This document shows, piece by piece, positions 55,140 to 63,769 of a stretch of DNA of 64,000 nt. The notes below the pieces were generated by a model. The model saw nothing but the letters and a program-made list of their open reading frames with translations. It was not told the origin of the DNA and ran no database searches. The first letter of the stretch is position 1, and each line of letters opens with the position of its first letter. The position numbers and the translations under genes are program-made. Origin of the DNA: Microbacterium sp. Root53 (GTDB lineage: Bacteria; Actinomycetota; Actinomycetes; Actinomycetales; Microbacteriaceae); the NCBI RefSeq assembly GCF_001426925.1, contig NZ_LMFR01000012.1:221331-285330 (forward strand), given 5' to 3'.

Positions 55140-56453
55140 ATGACGTCGTTCCAGCCGGTGGCGGTGCCGGGCGAGGCCCCGCCGCCCGACAGCGTCCCGC
55201 CCCGCGACTCGCGGCCGGACGCCCCCACCTCCGTGGCGCGCCTGAACCAGACGATCAAGGGCTTCATCGAGCGCTGGGGTTCCGTCTGGGTAGAGGGCGA
55301 GATCACCTCCTGGAACGTGCGCGCCGGCGCGGTCTACGCGCGGCTGAAGGACCTGCAGGGCGACTCGCAGATCTCCATCCGGATCTGGTCGAGCGTGCGC
55401 GGCCGCATCCCGGCGGACCTCAAGGTCGGCGACCACGTCGTGGCGTGCGTCAAGGCGGACTACTACGCCAAGGGCGGCGACTTCACCTTCCAGGTATCGG
55501 CCATGAAGCACGTCGGCCTGGGCGAGCAGCTCGAGCGCCTCGAGCGCCTGCGCGCGCAGCTGCGGGCCGAGGGCCTGTTCGACCCCGCCCGCCGCAAGCC
55601 CCTGCCGTTCCTGCCGCACTGCATCGGGCTCATCACGGGCGAGCGCTCGGACGCCGAGAAGGACGTGCACCGCAACGCCGAGCTGCGCTGGCCGCACGTG
55701 CGCTTCCGGACCGAGTACGCCGCTGTGCAGGGCGACCGGTGCGTGCCCGAGACGCTCGCGGCGCTGCAGCGGCTGGACGCCGACCCCGAGGTCGACGTCA
55801 TCATCATCGCCCGCGGCGGCGGCGATCCGCAGACGCTGCTGGGCTTCAGCGACGAGCGGCTGGTGCGCGCGGTCGCCGCGGCGCGCACGCCGATCGTCAG
55901 CGCGATCGGCCACGAGAACGATCATCCGCTGCTCGACGACGTCGCCGACCTGCGCGCCTCGACCCCGACGGACGCCGCCAAGCGCGTGGTGCCGGACGTC
56001 GGCGAGCAGCGCGCGATCGTGGCGCAGCTGCGCTCCCGCATGACCACGCGCCTGACGCAGCGGATCGCGCACGACATCGCGCAGCTCGAGCAGCTGCGGT
56101 CCCGGCCCGTGCTGCGCTCCCCCGAGCACCTCATCCGGACCCGCACGCAGGACGTCTGGCAGCTCGTCACGCGCGGCCGCGAGCTGATCGAGCGCCGCGT
56201 CGAGCAGGGACGGCTGCGGACGGCCGAGCTGCGCGCGTCGCTGCGCGCGCTGTCCCCCGCCGCGACCCTGGCCCGGGGCTACGCCATCGCGCACGCCGAC
56301 GGCGGGGTCATCCTGCGCGACGCGGCCCAGGCGCCCGCCGGCACCCGCATCGTCGTGACGCTCGACCGCGGCTCGCTCGGAGCGACGTCGACCGGCGAGC
56401 TGCCCGAGGGCCCGACGACCACGCCGTCCGAGACGTCGGACACCGGAAAGTAG
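55140..56453 (+). CDS. xseA: Exodeoxyribonuclease VII large subunit
   Basis: A 437-residue subunit of the ssDNA exonuclease. The N-terminal OB fold (about 35-130) contains GSVWVEGEITSWN and a VYARLKDLQGDSQI segment; the catalytic core has IIIARGGGDPQTLLGF (near 223) and ERLVRAVAAARTPIVSAIGHEND (near 240). A coiled-coil region follows. ATG at 55140; a possible GAGGCAGACCAGAGGTGG lies upstream. Its stop codon TAG doubles as the start of the xseB -10 element. Confidence 0.96.
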   Translation: MTSFQPVAVPGEAPPPDSVPPRDSRPDAPTSVARLNQTIKGFIERWGSVWVEGEITSWNVRAGAVYARLKDLQGDSQISIRIWSSVRGRIPADLKVGDHVVACVKADYYAKGGDFTFQVSAMKHVGLGEQLERLERLRAQLRAEGLFDPARRKPLPFLPHCIGLITGERSDAEKDVHRNAELRWPHVRFRTEYAAVQGDRCVPETLAALQRLDADPEVDVIIIARGGGDPQTLLGFSDERLVRAVAAARTPIVSAIGHENDHPLLDDVADLRASTPTDAAKRVVPDVGEQRAIVAQLRSRMTTRLTQRIAHDIAQLEQLRSRPVLRSPEHLIRTRTQDVWQLVTRGRELIERRVEQGRLRTAELRASLRALSPAATLARGYAIAHADGGVILRDAAQAPAGTRIVVTLDRGSLGATSTGELPEGPTTTPSETSDTGK

Positions 56454-56456
56454 GAT
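56451..56456 (+). promoter_or_regulatory. Candidate -10 element of xseB, overlapping the xseA stop codon
   Basis: TAGGAT lies six bases before the xseB GTG at 56463. Its first three bases are the TAG stop codon of xseA. The same TAGGAT-N6-GTG arrangement precedes the glycosyltransferase gene at 26755. Inferred from sequence. Confidence 0.45.
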
Positions 56457-56462
56457 GGGATC

Positions 56463-56711
56463 GTGACCTCCGAGCCCGCACTTCCCGGATCGGCACCGGC
56501 GGACGTCGCCACCCTCTCGTTCGAGCAGGCACGCGACGAGCTCGTGCGCGTGGTCGGCGAGCTCGAGCAGGGCGCGCCGACACTCGAGCAGTCCCTCGCG
56601 CTGTGGGAGCGCGGCGAGGCCCTCGCCGCACGCTGCGATGAGTGGCTGCGGGGCGCGAAGCGCCGGCTCGAGGCCGCCCAGGGCGGCGGCGACGCAGAGG
56701 ACGAGGGCTGA
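56463..56711 (+). CDS. xseB: Exodeoxyribonuclease VII small subunit
   Basis: An 82-residue helical protein that binds XseA in exonuclease VII. The pattern [20 protein letters not shown] and [19 protein letters not shown] is the family hallmark. GTG at 56463 is preceded by TAGGAT six bases upstream and has no Shine-Dalgarno site, so it may be expressed both from its own leaderless promoter and from the xseA transcript. The stop overlaps the start of the DUF4245 gene (TGATG). Confidence 0.94.
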   Translation: MTSEPALPGSAPADVATLSFEQARDELVRVVGELEQGAPTLEQSLALWERGEALAARCDEWLRGAKRRLEAAQGGGDAEDEG

Positions 56712-57352
56712 TGGCTCGCGAGCCGCGCATCGTCGCCGAGCTCGGACGCCCGGAGACGCCCGAGGAGACGGCCGCCCGCAAGGCCGCGAACTCCAAGGCC
56801 TACCGCGAGAGCCAGAACATCCGGAACCTCGTGATCGCCCTCGTGGCGACGCTCGCGATCGTGCTGGTCATCGTGTGGGCCGTGCCGCGCGGCGAGCCGG
56901 CTCCCCGCCCGGGCATCGACCCGGAGCCCATCGCGGAGGTCGCCTCCGAGACGTACGGCACCGCGATCGTGCCCCCCGTGCCCGGCGAGGAAGAGGGCTG
57001 GCGCGTGAACCAGGCCCAGGTCGAGCCGGGCGCCCCGGCGTCCTGGAACATCGTCTACGTGCCCGGCGACGAGAGCTTCCTGCGCTTCTCGCAGGGCTTC
57101 GACGCCGACGCCACATGGGCCGCTCAGCGGCTGGGCGGCACGGCCCCGAGCGGCGAGGTCGACATCGCCGGCATCACGTGGCAGACCTACGACGTGAACC
57201 CCGACGGCAACGCGAACGTGTCGTACGCGCTCGGCACCCAGGCCGGCGCCGATCACGTGCTGCTGTACGGCTCATCGACCCCCGAGAAGACCGCTGAGGT
57301 CGCGGAGCTGATCGCGCCCCAGCTGCTGGAGCTCATGAAGGAGCAGGAATGA
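56711..57352 (+). CDS. DUF4245 membrane-anchored protein
   Basis: A 213-residue protein with a cytoplasmic N-terminal tail (about 1-40), one membrane helix (about 41-61, LVIALVATLAIVLVIVW), and an extracytoplasmic domain matching DUF4245 (ASWNIVYVPGDESFLRFSQG, then WQTYDVNPDGN). ATG at 56711 shares a base with the xseB stop. Function unknown; conserved position after xseB in Microbacteriaceae suggests co-transcription. Confidence 0.85.
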   Translation: MAREPRIVAELGRPETPEETAARKAANSKAYRESQNIRNLVIALVATLAIVLVIVWAVPRGEPAPRPGIDPEPIAEVASETYGTAIVPPVPGEEEGWRVNQAQVEPGAPASWNIVYVPGDESFLRFSQGFDADATWAAQRLGGTAPSGEVDIAGITWQTYDVNPDGNANVSYALGTQAGADHVLLYGSSTPEKTAEVAELIAPQLLELMKEQE

Positions 57353-58020
57353 CGAGCGCCGACGACACCCGCACCGTGACGCCCGACGAGGCCTGGGCCG
57401 AGATGGTCGCAGGCAACGCCCGATTCGTGGCCGGCACCCCCGAGCACCCGCACCAGGACGTGGAGCGCCGCAACGAGATCGCGGCCGCGCAGACCCCCCG
57501 CGCCGCGCTGTTCGGCTGCTCGGACTCGCGCCTGTCGGCCGAGATCATCTTCGACATGGGCCTCGGCGACCTCTTCGTCGTGCGCAACGCGGGCCAGGTC
57601 GCGGGCGACTCGATCGTCGGCAGCCTCGAGTACGCCGTCGAGGTGCTGAAGGTGCCGCTGATCGTCGTGCTGGGCCACGACGCGTGCGGCGCCGTGCGGG
57701 CCGCGATCGAGAGCACCCACGCGGATGCGCCGGTGCTGCCGCCGTCGATCTGGCGCCTGATCGCCCCCATCGTCCCCGCCGTGCGGCGCGTGCTGCGGGC
57801 GAGCGCCGACCAGGGCGTCACGCCCGAGACGGTGGACGCCGAGCAGGTCGGCCGCGAGCACCTGCGCGACACCGTGACGGCGCTGCTGCAGCGCTCCGAG
57901 CTGATCAGCACGGCGGTCGCCGAGCGCCGCCTCGCGATCGTGGGCGCCAACTACCGTCTGGCCGAGGGCACGGTCGTGCCCGACGTGATCCTGGGCACGT
58001 CGAACGACGCCGCGGCCTGA
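57349..58020 (+). CDS. Beta-carbonic anhydrase
   Basis: A 223-residue zinc enzyme that interconverts carbon dioxide and bicarbonate. Zinc ligands are C57 (with D59 and R61 in FGCSDSR), H110 and C113 in VVLGHDACGAV. ATG at 57349 overlaps the DUF4245 stop codon (ATGA). It may supply bicarbonate for carboxylations. fumC follows after 54 bases. Confidence 0.95.
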   Translation: MTSADDTRTVTPDEAWAEMVAGNARFVAGTPEHPHQDVERRNEIAAAQTPRAALFGCSDSRLSAEIIFDMGLGDLFVVRNAGQVAGDSIVGSLEYAVEVLKVPLIVVLGHDACGAVRAAIESTHADAPVLPPSIWRLIAPIVPAVRRVLRASADQGVTPETVDAEQVGREHLRDTVTALLQRSELISTAVAERRLAIVGANYRLAEGTVVPDVILGTSNDAAA

Positions 58021-58074
58021 GCCCCACCCCGAACCACCCCCATTGCCGAAGACGCCATCCGAAGGGACGACGAA

Positions 58075-59469
58075 GTGACCGAGATCGAGTACCGCATCGA
58101 GCACGACACGATGGGCGAGGTGCGCGTGCCGGCATCCGCCCTGTACCGCGCGCAGACCCAGCGCGCGGTCGAGAACTTCCCGATCTCGGGCAAGGGCCTG
58201 GAGTCGACGCAGATCGCCGCCCTCGCGCGCATCAAGAAGGCCGCCGCGCTCGCGAACAAGGAGCTCGGCACGCTCGACGGCGCGATCGCCGACGCGATCG
58301 CCGCCGCGGCCGACGAGGTCGTCACGGGCCAGTACGACGCGCACTTCCCCGTGGACACGTACCAGACCGGCTCCGGCACCTCGTCGAACATGAACATGAA
58401 CGAGGTCCTCGCGACCCTCGCGACGCAGAAGCTCGGCTCGGACGTGCACCCCAACGACCACGTGAACGCGTCGCAGTCGTCGAACGACGTGTTCCCGACG
58501 TCGGTGCACGTGGCCGTCACGCAGGCGCTCATCGAGGACCTCGTCCCGGCGCTCGACCACCTCGCGAAGGCCTTCGAGGAGAAGGCCGAGCTGTGGAAGG
58601 ACGCCGTCAAGTCCGGCCGCACCCACCTGATGGACGCCACGCCCGTCACGCTCGGCCAGGAGTTCGGCGGCTACGCGCGTCAGATGCGCCTCGGCATCGA
58701 GCGCGTCGAGGCCGCCCTGCCCCGCGTCGCCGAGGTGCCCCTGGGCGGCACCGCCGTGGGCACGGGAATCAACACGCCGCTCGGCTTCCCGCAGAAGGTC
58801 ATCGCGCTGCTCGCCGAGGAGACCGGGCTGCCGATCACCGAGGCCAAGGACCACTTCGAGGCCCAGGCCAACCGCGACGGCCTGGTCGAGGCGTCGGGTG
58901 CGCTGCGCACGATCGCGGTCTCGCTGACCAAGATCAACAACGACCTGCGCTGGATGGGCTCGGGCCCCAACACGGGCCTCGCCGAGCTGCGCATCCCCGA
59001 CCTGCAGCCGGGCTCGTCGATCATGCCGGGCAAGGTCAACCCGGTCGTCCCGGAGGCCGTGCTGATGGTCGCCGCGCGCGTGATCGGCAACGACGCGACC
59101 GTGGCGTGGGCCGGCGCGTCGGGCTCGTTCGAGCTCAACGTCGCGATCCCGGTCATGGGCACCGCCCTTCTCGAGTCGATCCGACTGCTGGCCAACGCGT
59201 CGCGCGTGCTCGCCGACAAGACGGTCTCGGGCCTCGAGGCCAATCTCGAGCGCGCCAAGGCCTTCGCCGGCATGAGCCCCTCGATCGTGACGCCGCTCAA
59301 CAAGCTGATCGGCTACGAGGCCGCCGCCAAGATCGCCAAGCACTCGGTCGCCAAGGGGATCACGGTGCGCGAGGCCGTGATCGAGCTCGGCTACGTCGAG
59401 CGCGGCGAGCTCACCGAGGAGCAGCTCGACGAGAAGCTCGACCTCCTCTCGATGACCCACCCGGGCTGA
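58075..59469 (+). CDS. fumC: Fumarate hydratase class II
   Basis: A 464-residue fumarase of the iron-free tetrameric class, converting fumarate to malate in the TCA cycle. The superfamily signature [11 protein letters not shown] (near 318) is intact. Other motifs are [13 protein letters not shown] (near 101), [14 protein letters not shown] (near 126) and [19 protein letters not shown] (near 182). GTG at 58075 follows AAGGGACGACGA. A strong terminator-like hairpin comes 28 bases after the stop. Confidence 0.97.
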   Translation: MTEIEYRIEHDTMGEVRVPASALYRAQTQRAVENFPISGKGLESTQIAALARIKKAAALANKELGTLDGAIADAIAAAADEVVTGQYDAHFPVDTYQTGSGTSSNMNMNEVLATLATQKLGSDVHPNDHVNASQSSNDVFPTSVHVAVTQALIEDLVPALDHLAKAFEEKAELWKDAVKSGRTHLMDATPVTLGQEFGGYARQMRLGIERVEAALPRVAEVPLGGTAVGTGINTPLGFPQKVIALLAEETGLPITEAKDHFEAQANRDGLVEASGALRTIAVSLTKINNDLRWMGSGPNTGLAELRIPDLQPGSSIMPGKVNPVVPEAVLMVAARVIGNDATVAWAGASGSFELNVAIPVMGTALLESIRLLANASRVLADKTVSGLEANLERAKAFAGMSPSIVTPLNKLIGYEAAAKIAKHSVAKGITVREAVIELGYVERGELTEEQLDEKLDLLSMTHPG

Positions 59470-59497
59470 CGGATCCGCCGTCAGGCGGATCAGTGAG

Positions 59498-59530
59498 AAG
59501 GGCCCGGAGGACATCGTCCTCCGGGCCCTT
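59498..59530. terminator. Terminator-like 15-bp hairpin after fumC
   Basis: AAGGGCCCGGAGGAC and its exact complement GTCCTCCGGGCCCTT flank a 3-base ATC loop. A smaller hairpin (arms GATCCGCC and GGCGGATC, 59472-59491) precedes it, and a repeat-like hairpin follows at 59536-59559. Together they separate fumC from the convergent YbdD-like gene. Confidence 0.75.
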
Positions 59531-59535
59531 CCGGT

Positions 59536-59559
59536 CGTTGAGCGCTCGGTCGCTCAACG
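59536..59559. repeat. GTTGAGCG hairpin, core of a dispersed repeat
   Basis: CGTTGAGCG and CGCTCAACG flank CTCGGT. GGTCGTTGAGCG is the same opening seen, with decay, in the repeat cluster at 21381-21496. Confidence 0.45.
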
Positions 59560-59571
59560 AGCAAGGGATGA

Positions 59572-59802
59572 TCAGCAGCAGCGGCTGCCGGGGTTCGCCT
59601 CCTGGTCGCGGTAGACGCAGCGCCAGAACTCGCGCTCCGTGAGCGGCGCGCGATCCGGGTGCGCGGCGCGCTCGTGGGCCACGTAGGCGGCGTACTTCGA
59701 CTCGCCCGTCAGTCCCTTCGCGTACCACGCCAGCGCGCGCCAGGCCCGGCCGAGCGCCCCGAGGGCGCCCGGCCGGGTCGCGACCGCGCTGTCAGTGGCC
59801 AC
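59572..59802 (-). CDS. YbdD/YjiX family protein (DUF466)
   Basis: A 76-residue protein of the YbdD/YjiX family: WYAKGLTGESKYAAYVAHERAAHPD, then PLTEREFWRCVYRDQEANP, with two Cys at the C-terminus. YbdD accompanies the pyruvate transporters BtsT/CstA. Here its start overlaps the cstA 3' end by 11 bases, indicating that the two are made together. ATG at 59802. Confidence 0.9.
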   Translation of the reverse strand: MATDSAVATRPGALGALGRAWRALAWYAKGLTGESKYAAYVAHERAAHPDRAPLTEREFWRCVYRDQEANPGSRCC

Positions 59803-62023
59803 GGACCGGCTGCCGTTCGGCGGGAAGCGCGTCCCACTGCTTCTGGATCTCGCGCTCCTCGGGCGTGGCGATCAGGCCGGCGGGCGCGAACCGGTGCGAC
59901 GGGCGCGCGGGCTCCTCGTTGTCGACGACCTCGGTGCCGCGCAGCGCCTGCACGACGCGGATGATCGACCCCGTGATGACGATGAGCGTCAGCACCAGGA
60001 AGACGATCGACAGCGTGCCCTGGATCGCCGTGTTGCGCACGACGGCCGCCATCGCCTCGGGCGTTCCGGCGGTGCCGAACGAGGTCTCCCCGGCGTCGAG
60101 CGCCGTGCGGAACGCCACGTGGTTCGCCCAGTAGCCGACGGCCGGGACCGGCGAGAAGATCTTGAACAGCGACGCGGTGACCGTCACGACGGTCACGAAA
60201 GCGAGCGGCAGCCCGACGATCCACAGCACCCGGAACGTGCGGCGCTTGGCGACGATCGACATCACGACCGCGAGCGCGATCGCCGCGAGCAGCTGGTTCG
60301 CGATGCCGAACAGCGGGAACAGGGTGTTGATGCCGCCGAGCGGGTCGGTGACGCCCATCAGCAGCACGGCGCCCCATCCGCCGACCATGATCGCGGTGCA
60401 GATCCACGCGCCCACCCGCCACGAGGTGTCCTTGAAGCGGGGCACGAGGTTGCCGATCGAGTCCTGGAGCATGAACCGCGCCACGCGCGTGCCCGCGTCG
60501 ACCGCGGTCAGGATGAACAGCGCCTCGAACATGATCGCGAAGTGGTACCAGAACGCGGTCATGGCCGGTCCGCCGATCCACTGCTGCATGATGTGCGCGA
60601 GCCCCAGCGCGAGCGTCGGCGCGCCGCCCGTGCGGGAGATCACCGACTCCTCGCCGACCGACTCGGCCGCGCCCGTCAGCACCTCGGGAGTGAGGTTCAC
60701 GCCCGTCAGGCCGAGGCTGTTGACGAACGCCACGGCGCCCTCGACCGTGCCGCCCGTCGCGGCGGCCGAGGCGTTCATCGCGAAGTACAGGCCGCGGTCG
60801 ATCGAGATCGCGGCGACGAGCGCCATGATCGCGACGAACGACTCCATGAGCATGCCGCCGTAGCCGATGAAGCGCGTCTGGCGCTCCTTCTCGATCATCT
60901 TCGGCGTCGTGCCCGACGAGATCAGCGCGTGGAATCCCGACAGGGCGCCGCACGCGATGGTCACGAACAGGAACGGGAACAGGCTTCCCGGCCACACCGG
61001 GCCGGTCTCGCCGCCCGCGAACTCGCTGAAGGCGGGAACCGCGATCTCGGGACGCACGAAGATGATCGCCACGGCCAGCGCGACGATCACGCCGATCTTC
61101 ATGAACGTGGACAGGTAGTCGCGCGGGGCGAGCAGGATCCACACCGGCAGCACGGCCGCGATGAAGCCGTAGACGATGATGCCCCACGCGATCGTGGTGC
61201 GGTCGAGCGTGAAGATCGCCTGGCCCCACTCGGTCTCGGCGACCATGCCGCCCGCGACGATCGCGACCATGAGCAGAGCGAAGCCGATCAGGGAGACCTC
61301 GGTGATCTTCCCCGGGCGGATCCAGCGCAGGTATGCGCCCATGAACAGGGCGATCGGGATCGTCAGCGCGACCGAGAACACGCCCCACGGGCTCTCGCCG
61401 AGCGCGTTCACCACGACCAGCGCGAGGATCGCCGTGATGATGATCATGATGAGCAGCGTCGCCAGGATGGCGGCCGCGCCGCCGAAGCGCCCGAGCTCGT
61501 CCTTGGCCATCTGGCCGAGCGAGCGGCCGCCGCGGCGCATCGAGAAGAACATCACGAGGTAGTCCTGCACGGCGCCGGCGAGCACGACGCCGACGATGAT
61601 CCAGAGCGTGCCGGGCAGGTAGCCCATCTGCGCCGCGAGCACGGGCCCGACGAGCGGGCCGGCGCCGGCGATGGCCGCGAAGTGGTGTCCGAACAGCACG
61701 CGCCGGTCGGTGGCGACGTAGTCCTTGCCGTCCGCCTTGTACTCGGCGGGCGTCGCGCGCCGGTCGTCCGGCCGCACCAGGTGCTTCTCGATGTACTTCG
61801 CGTAGAAGCGGTAGAAGATCAGGTAGGTGCAGACCGCGGCGAACACGAACCAGATCGCGTTGACGGTCTCGCCCCGCACGATGGCCAGCATCGTCCAGGC
61901 GACGCCGCCGAGCAGCGCGATCGCGGCCCAGATCGCGATCTTGAGCGGGGTCCATCTCGGCTTGTCCTCGGCCGCGACGGGAGGCAGCTCCCGTTCCGGC
62001 GCGGTGGTCAGGGTCTCGGACAT
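59792..62023 (-). CDS. cstA: Carbon starvation protein A, pyruvate/peptide transporter
   Basis: A 743-residue polytopic membrane protein with about 16-18 helices. Typical CstA features include VATDRRVLFGHHFAAIAGAGP near residue 100 and ASSGTTPKMI-like FHALISSGTTPKMIEKE near 368. The family is induced by carbon starvation and takes up pyruvate or peptides. Start ATG at 62023 follows AAGGAG by about eleven bases. Upstream TATAGT at 62094-62089 could be a -10, without a clear -35. The preceding gene phoH ends 166 bases away, with a hairpin between. Confidence 0.94.
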   Translation of the reverse strand: MSETLTTAPERELPPVAAEDKPRWTPLKIAIWAAIALLGGVAWTMLAIVRGETVNAIWFVFAAVCTYLIFYRFYAKYIEKHLVRPDDRRATPAEYKADGKDYVATDRRVLFGHHFAAIAGAGPLVGPVLAAQMGYLPGTLWIIVGVVLAGAVQDYLVMFFSMRRGGRSLGQMAKDELGRFGGAAAILATLLIMIIITAILALVVVNALGESPWGVFSVALTIPIALFMGAYLRWIRPGKITEVSLIGFALLMVAIVAGGMVAETEWGQAIFTLDRTTIAWGIIVYGFIAAVLPVWILLAPRDYLSTFMKIGVIVALAVAIIFVRPEIAVPAFSEFAGGETGPVWPGSLFPFLFVTIACGALSGFHALISSGTTPKMIEKERQTRFIGYGGMLMESFVAIMALVAAISIDRGLYFAMNASAAATGGTVEGAVAFVNSLGLTGVNLTPEVLTGAAESVGEESVISRTGGAPTLALGLAHIMQQWIGGPAMTAFWYHFAIMFEALFILTAVDAGTRVARFMLQDSIGNLVPRFKDTSWRVGAWICTAIMVGGWGAVLLMGVTDPLGGINTLFPLFGIANQLLAAIALAVVMSIVAKRRTFRVLWIVGLPLAFVTVVTVTASLFKIFSPVPAVGYWANHVAFRTALDAGETSFGTAGTPEAMAAVVRNTAIQGTLSIVFLVLTLIVITGSIIRVVQALRGTEVVDNEEPARPSHRFAPAGLIATPEEREIQKQWDALPAERQPVRGH

Positions 62024-62141
62024 GAGCGCACGACTCCTTCATCGGTGAACGCAGGACGCCGGAGTCGTCGCCGACCCCGGCGATTCTCACTATAGGAACG
62101 CTCCCGGCCACCGGCGCGGCGGGCGCGCCGTGCCCCGACGC

Positions 62142-62177
62142 CGCGAGGCCGCGCCCCTGCCGGGGTGCGACCTCGCG
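62142..62177. terminator. Hairpin after the PhoH gene
   Basis: CGCGAGG-cc-GCGCCCC pairs with GGGGTGC-ga-CCTCGCG across a TGCC loop, with a 2x2 internal loop and one wobble. It ends 12 bases from the PhoH stop codon. No T-run follows, so terminator activity is inferred. Confidence 0.5.
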
Positions 62178-62189
62178 GGCGATGACGGC

Positions 62190-63563
62190 TCAGGCGAGCT
62201 CGCCGGCCTCCAGGAGGTCGGTCACGAGCGCGGCGATAGCGGAACGCTCCGAGCGTGTGAGGGTCACGTGGCCGAACAGGCCGTGGCCCTTGAGGGTCTC
62301 GATCACGCTCGCGATGCCGTCGTGACGTCCCACCCGCAGGTTGTCGCGCTGCGCGACGTCGTGCGTCAGCACCACGCGCGAGTTCTGGCCGATCCGGCTC
62401 AGCACGGTGAGCAGCACGTTGCGCTCGAGCGACTGCGCCTCGTCGACGATCACGAAGGCGTCGTGCAGCGACCGGCCGCGGATGTGCGTGAGCGGCAGCA
62501 CCTCGAGCAGCCCGCGCTGGATGACCTCCTCGAGCACGTTGTTCGAGACGACCGAGCCAAGCGTGTCGAAGACCGCCTGGCCCCACGGGTTCATCTTCTC
62601 GGCCTGGTCGCCGGGCAGGTAGCCCAGCTCCTGGCCGCCGACCGCGAACAGCGGGCGGAACACGATGATCTTCTTCTGCTGCTGGCGCTCGAGCACGGCC
62701 TCGAGGCCCGCGCAGAGCGCGAGCGCCGACTTTCCGGTTCCGGCCCGGCCGCCGAGCGACACGATGCCGACCTCGGGATCGAGCAGCAGGTCGATCGCGA
62801 TGCGCTGCTCGGCCGAGCGGCCGTGCAGGCCGAACACGTCGCGGTCGCCCCGCACCAGCCGCAGCTCGCCCTCCCCCGTGACGCGCCCCAGCGCCGAGCC
62901 CCGCTCGGAGTGGATCACCAGGCCCGTGTTCACCGGGATGCCGCGGACGTCGTCGTGCGAGGCGACCTCCGTCTCGTACAGGTCCGCCATCTCGTCGCCC
63001 GACAGATCGAGCGACGCGATCCCGGTCCATCCGGAGTCGACGGCCTGCTCGGCCAGGTACTCCTCGGCCGACAGTCCCAGAGACGCGGCCTTGACGCGCA
63101 TCGGCAGGTCCTTCGAGATGACCGTGACGTCGTTTCCGTCCTGCGCGAGGTGCATCGCGACCGCCAGGATGCGGCTGTCGTTGTCGGCGAGCCGGATGCC
63201 GCTCGGCAGCACGGTGGCGTCGGTGTTGTTGAGCTCGACGCGGAGCGTGCCGCCCTCGCCCACCGGGACCGGGAAGTCGAGCCGGCCGTGCTCGATGCGC
63301 AGCTCGTCGAGGTGGCGCAGCGCCTGCCGCGCGAAGTAGCCGAGCTCCGGGTCGTGGCGCTTGCCCTCGAGCTCGCCGATCACCACGACCGGGATCACGA
63401 CCGAGTGCTCGGCGAAGCGGAAGAACGCCCGCGGATCGCTCAGCAGCACCGAGGTGTCGAGCACGTACGCGCGCAGTGCCTGCTCCGACGACGCGTCGTC
63501 AGGTGCGGCCTCTCGCGCGGTGCTGCCGCGACGGCTGGCCTGCTGAGTTGTGCTGATGGTCAC
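62190..63563 (-). CDS. PIN domain-PhoH fusion, RNA helicase/nuclease-like
   Basis: A 457-residue PhoH2-type protein. The N-terminal PIN domain (about 31-160) has [11 protein letters not shown] with the first catalytic Asp (D36) and further acidic residues (D127, N128, D129). The C-terminal PhoH NTPase (about 250-450) has Walker [10 protein letters not shown] (271-279) and Walker [12 protein letters not shown]. Characterised PhoH2 proteins unwind and cleave RNA and, in mycobacteria, pair with an antitoxin PhoAT; none is evident upstream here. GTG at 63563 follows GGGAG. Confidence 0.93.
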   Translation of the reverse strand: MTISTTQQASRRGSTAREAAPDDASSEQALRAYVLDTSVLLSDPRAFFRFAEHSVVIPVVVIGELEGKRHDPELGYFARQALRHLDELRIEHGRLDFPVPVGEGGTLRVELNNTDATVLPSGIRLADNDSRILAVAMHLAQDGNDVTVISKDLPMRVKAASLGLSAEEYLAEQAVDSGWTGIASLDLSGDEMADLYETEVASHDDVRGIPVNTGLVIHSERGSALGRVTGEGELRLVRGDRDVFGLHGRSAEQRIAIDLLLDPEVGIVSLGGRAGTGKSALALCAGLEAVLERQQQKKIIVFRPLFAVGGQELGYLPGDQAEKMNPWGQAVFDTLGSVVSNNVLEEVIQRGLLEVLPLTHIRGRSLHDAFVIVDEAQSLERNVLLTVLSRIGQNSRVVLTHDVAQRDNLRVGRHDGIASVIETLKGHGLFGHVTLTRSERSAIAALVTDLLEAGELA

Positions 63564-63571
63564 GCCCCACT

Positions 63572-63666
63572 CCCGACCCCGGGACCTTGCCCGGCTTCAC
63601 GCGAGTCGACCTGGGGGCCACGAGTCGCGAACCTGGATGGCCGACCCGACCGGGCACCTTGCCCGA
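63572..63666 (-). ncRNA. Candidate structured leader of the PhoH gene, two hairpins with AAGGT loops
   Basis: In the 206 bases before phoH the minus strand carries CGGGC-AAGGT-GCCCG (about 63666-63652) and CCGGG-CAAGGT-CCCGG (about 63593-63578), two hairpins that display the same AAGGT in the loop. Between them are two CAGGT-containing direct repeats with CGACTCG cores. The repeated architecture suggests a regulatory RNA, but I cannot match it to a known class. Confidence 0.35.
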
Positions 63667-63769
63667 TGCGGACAACGTACGACCATCCGCGCATTCCGCG
63701 CGACGAATTACAGGCGTGTCGTTCGTAACAGGTGCGTGAACTTTCCGCGGCGGCCCGACACGCGCCGGA

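Noticed and set aside
62024..62141. Riboswitch before cstA
   Set aside because: Only a possible TATAGT -10 was seen; the short leader has no conserved aptamer blocks.
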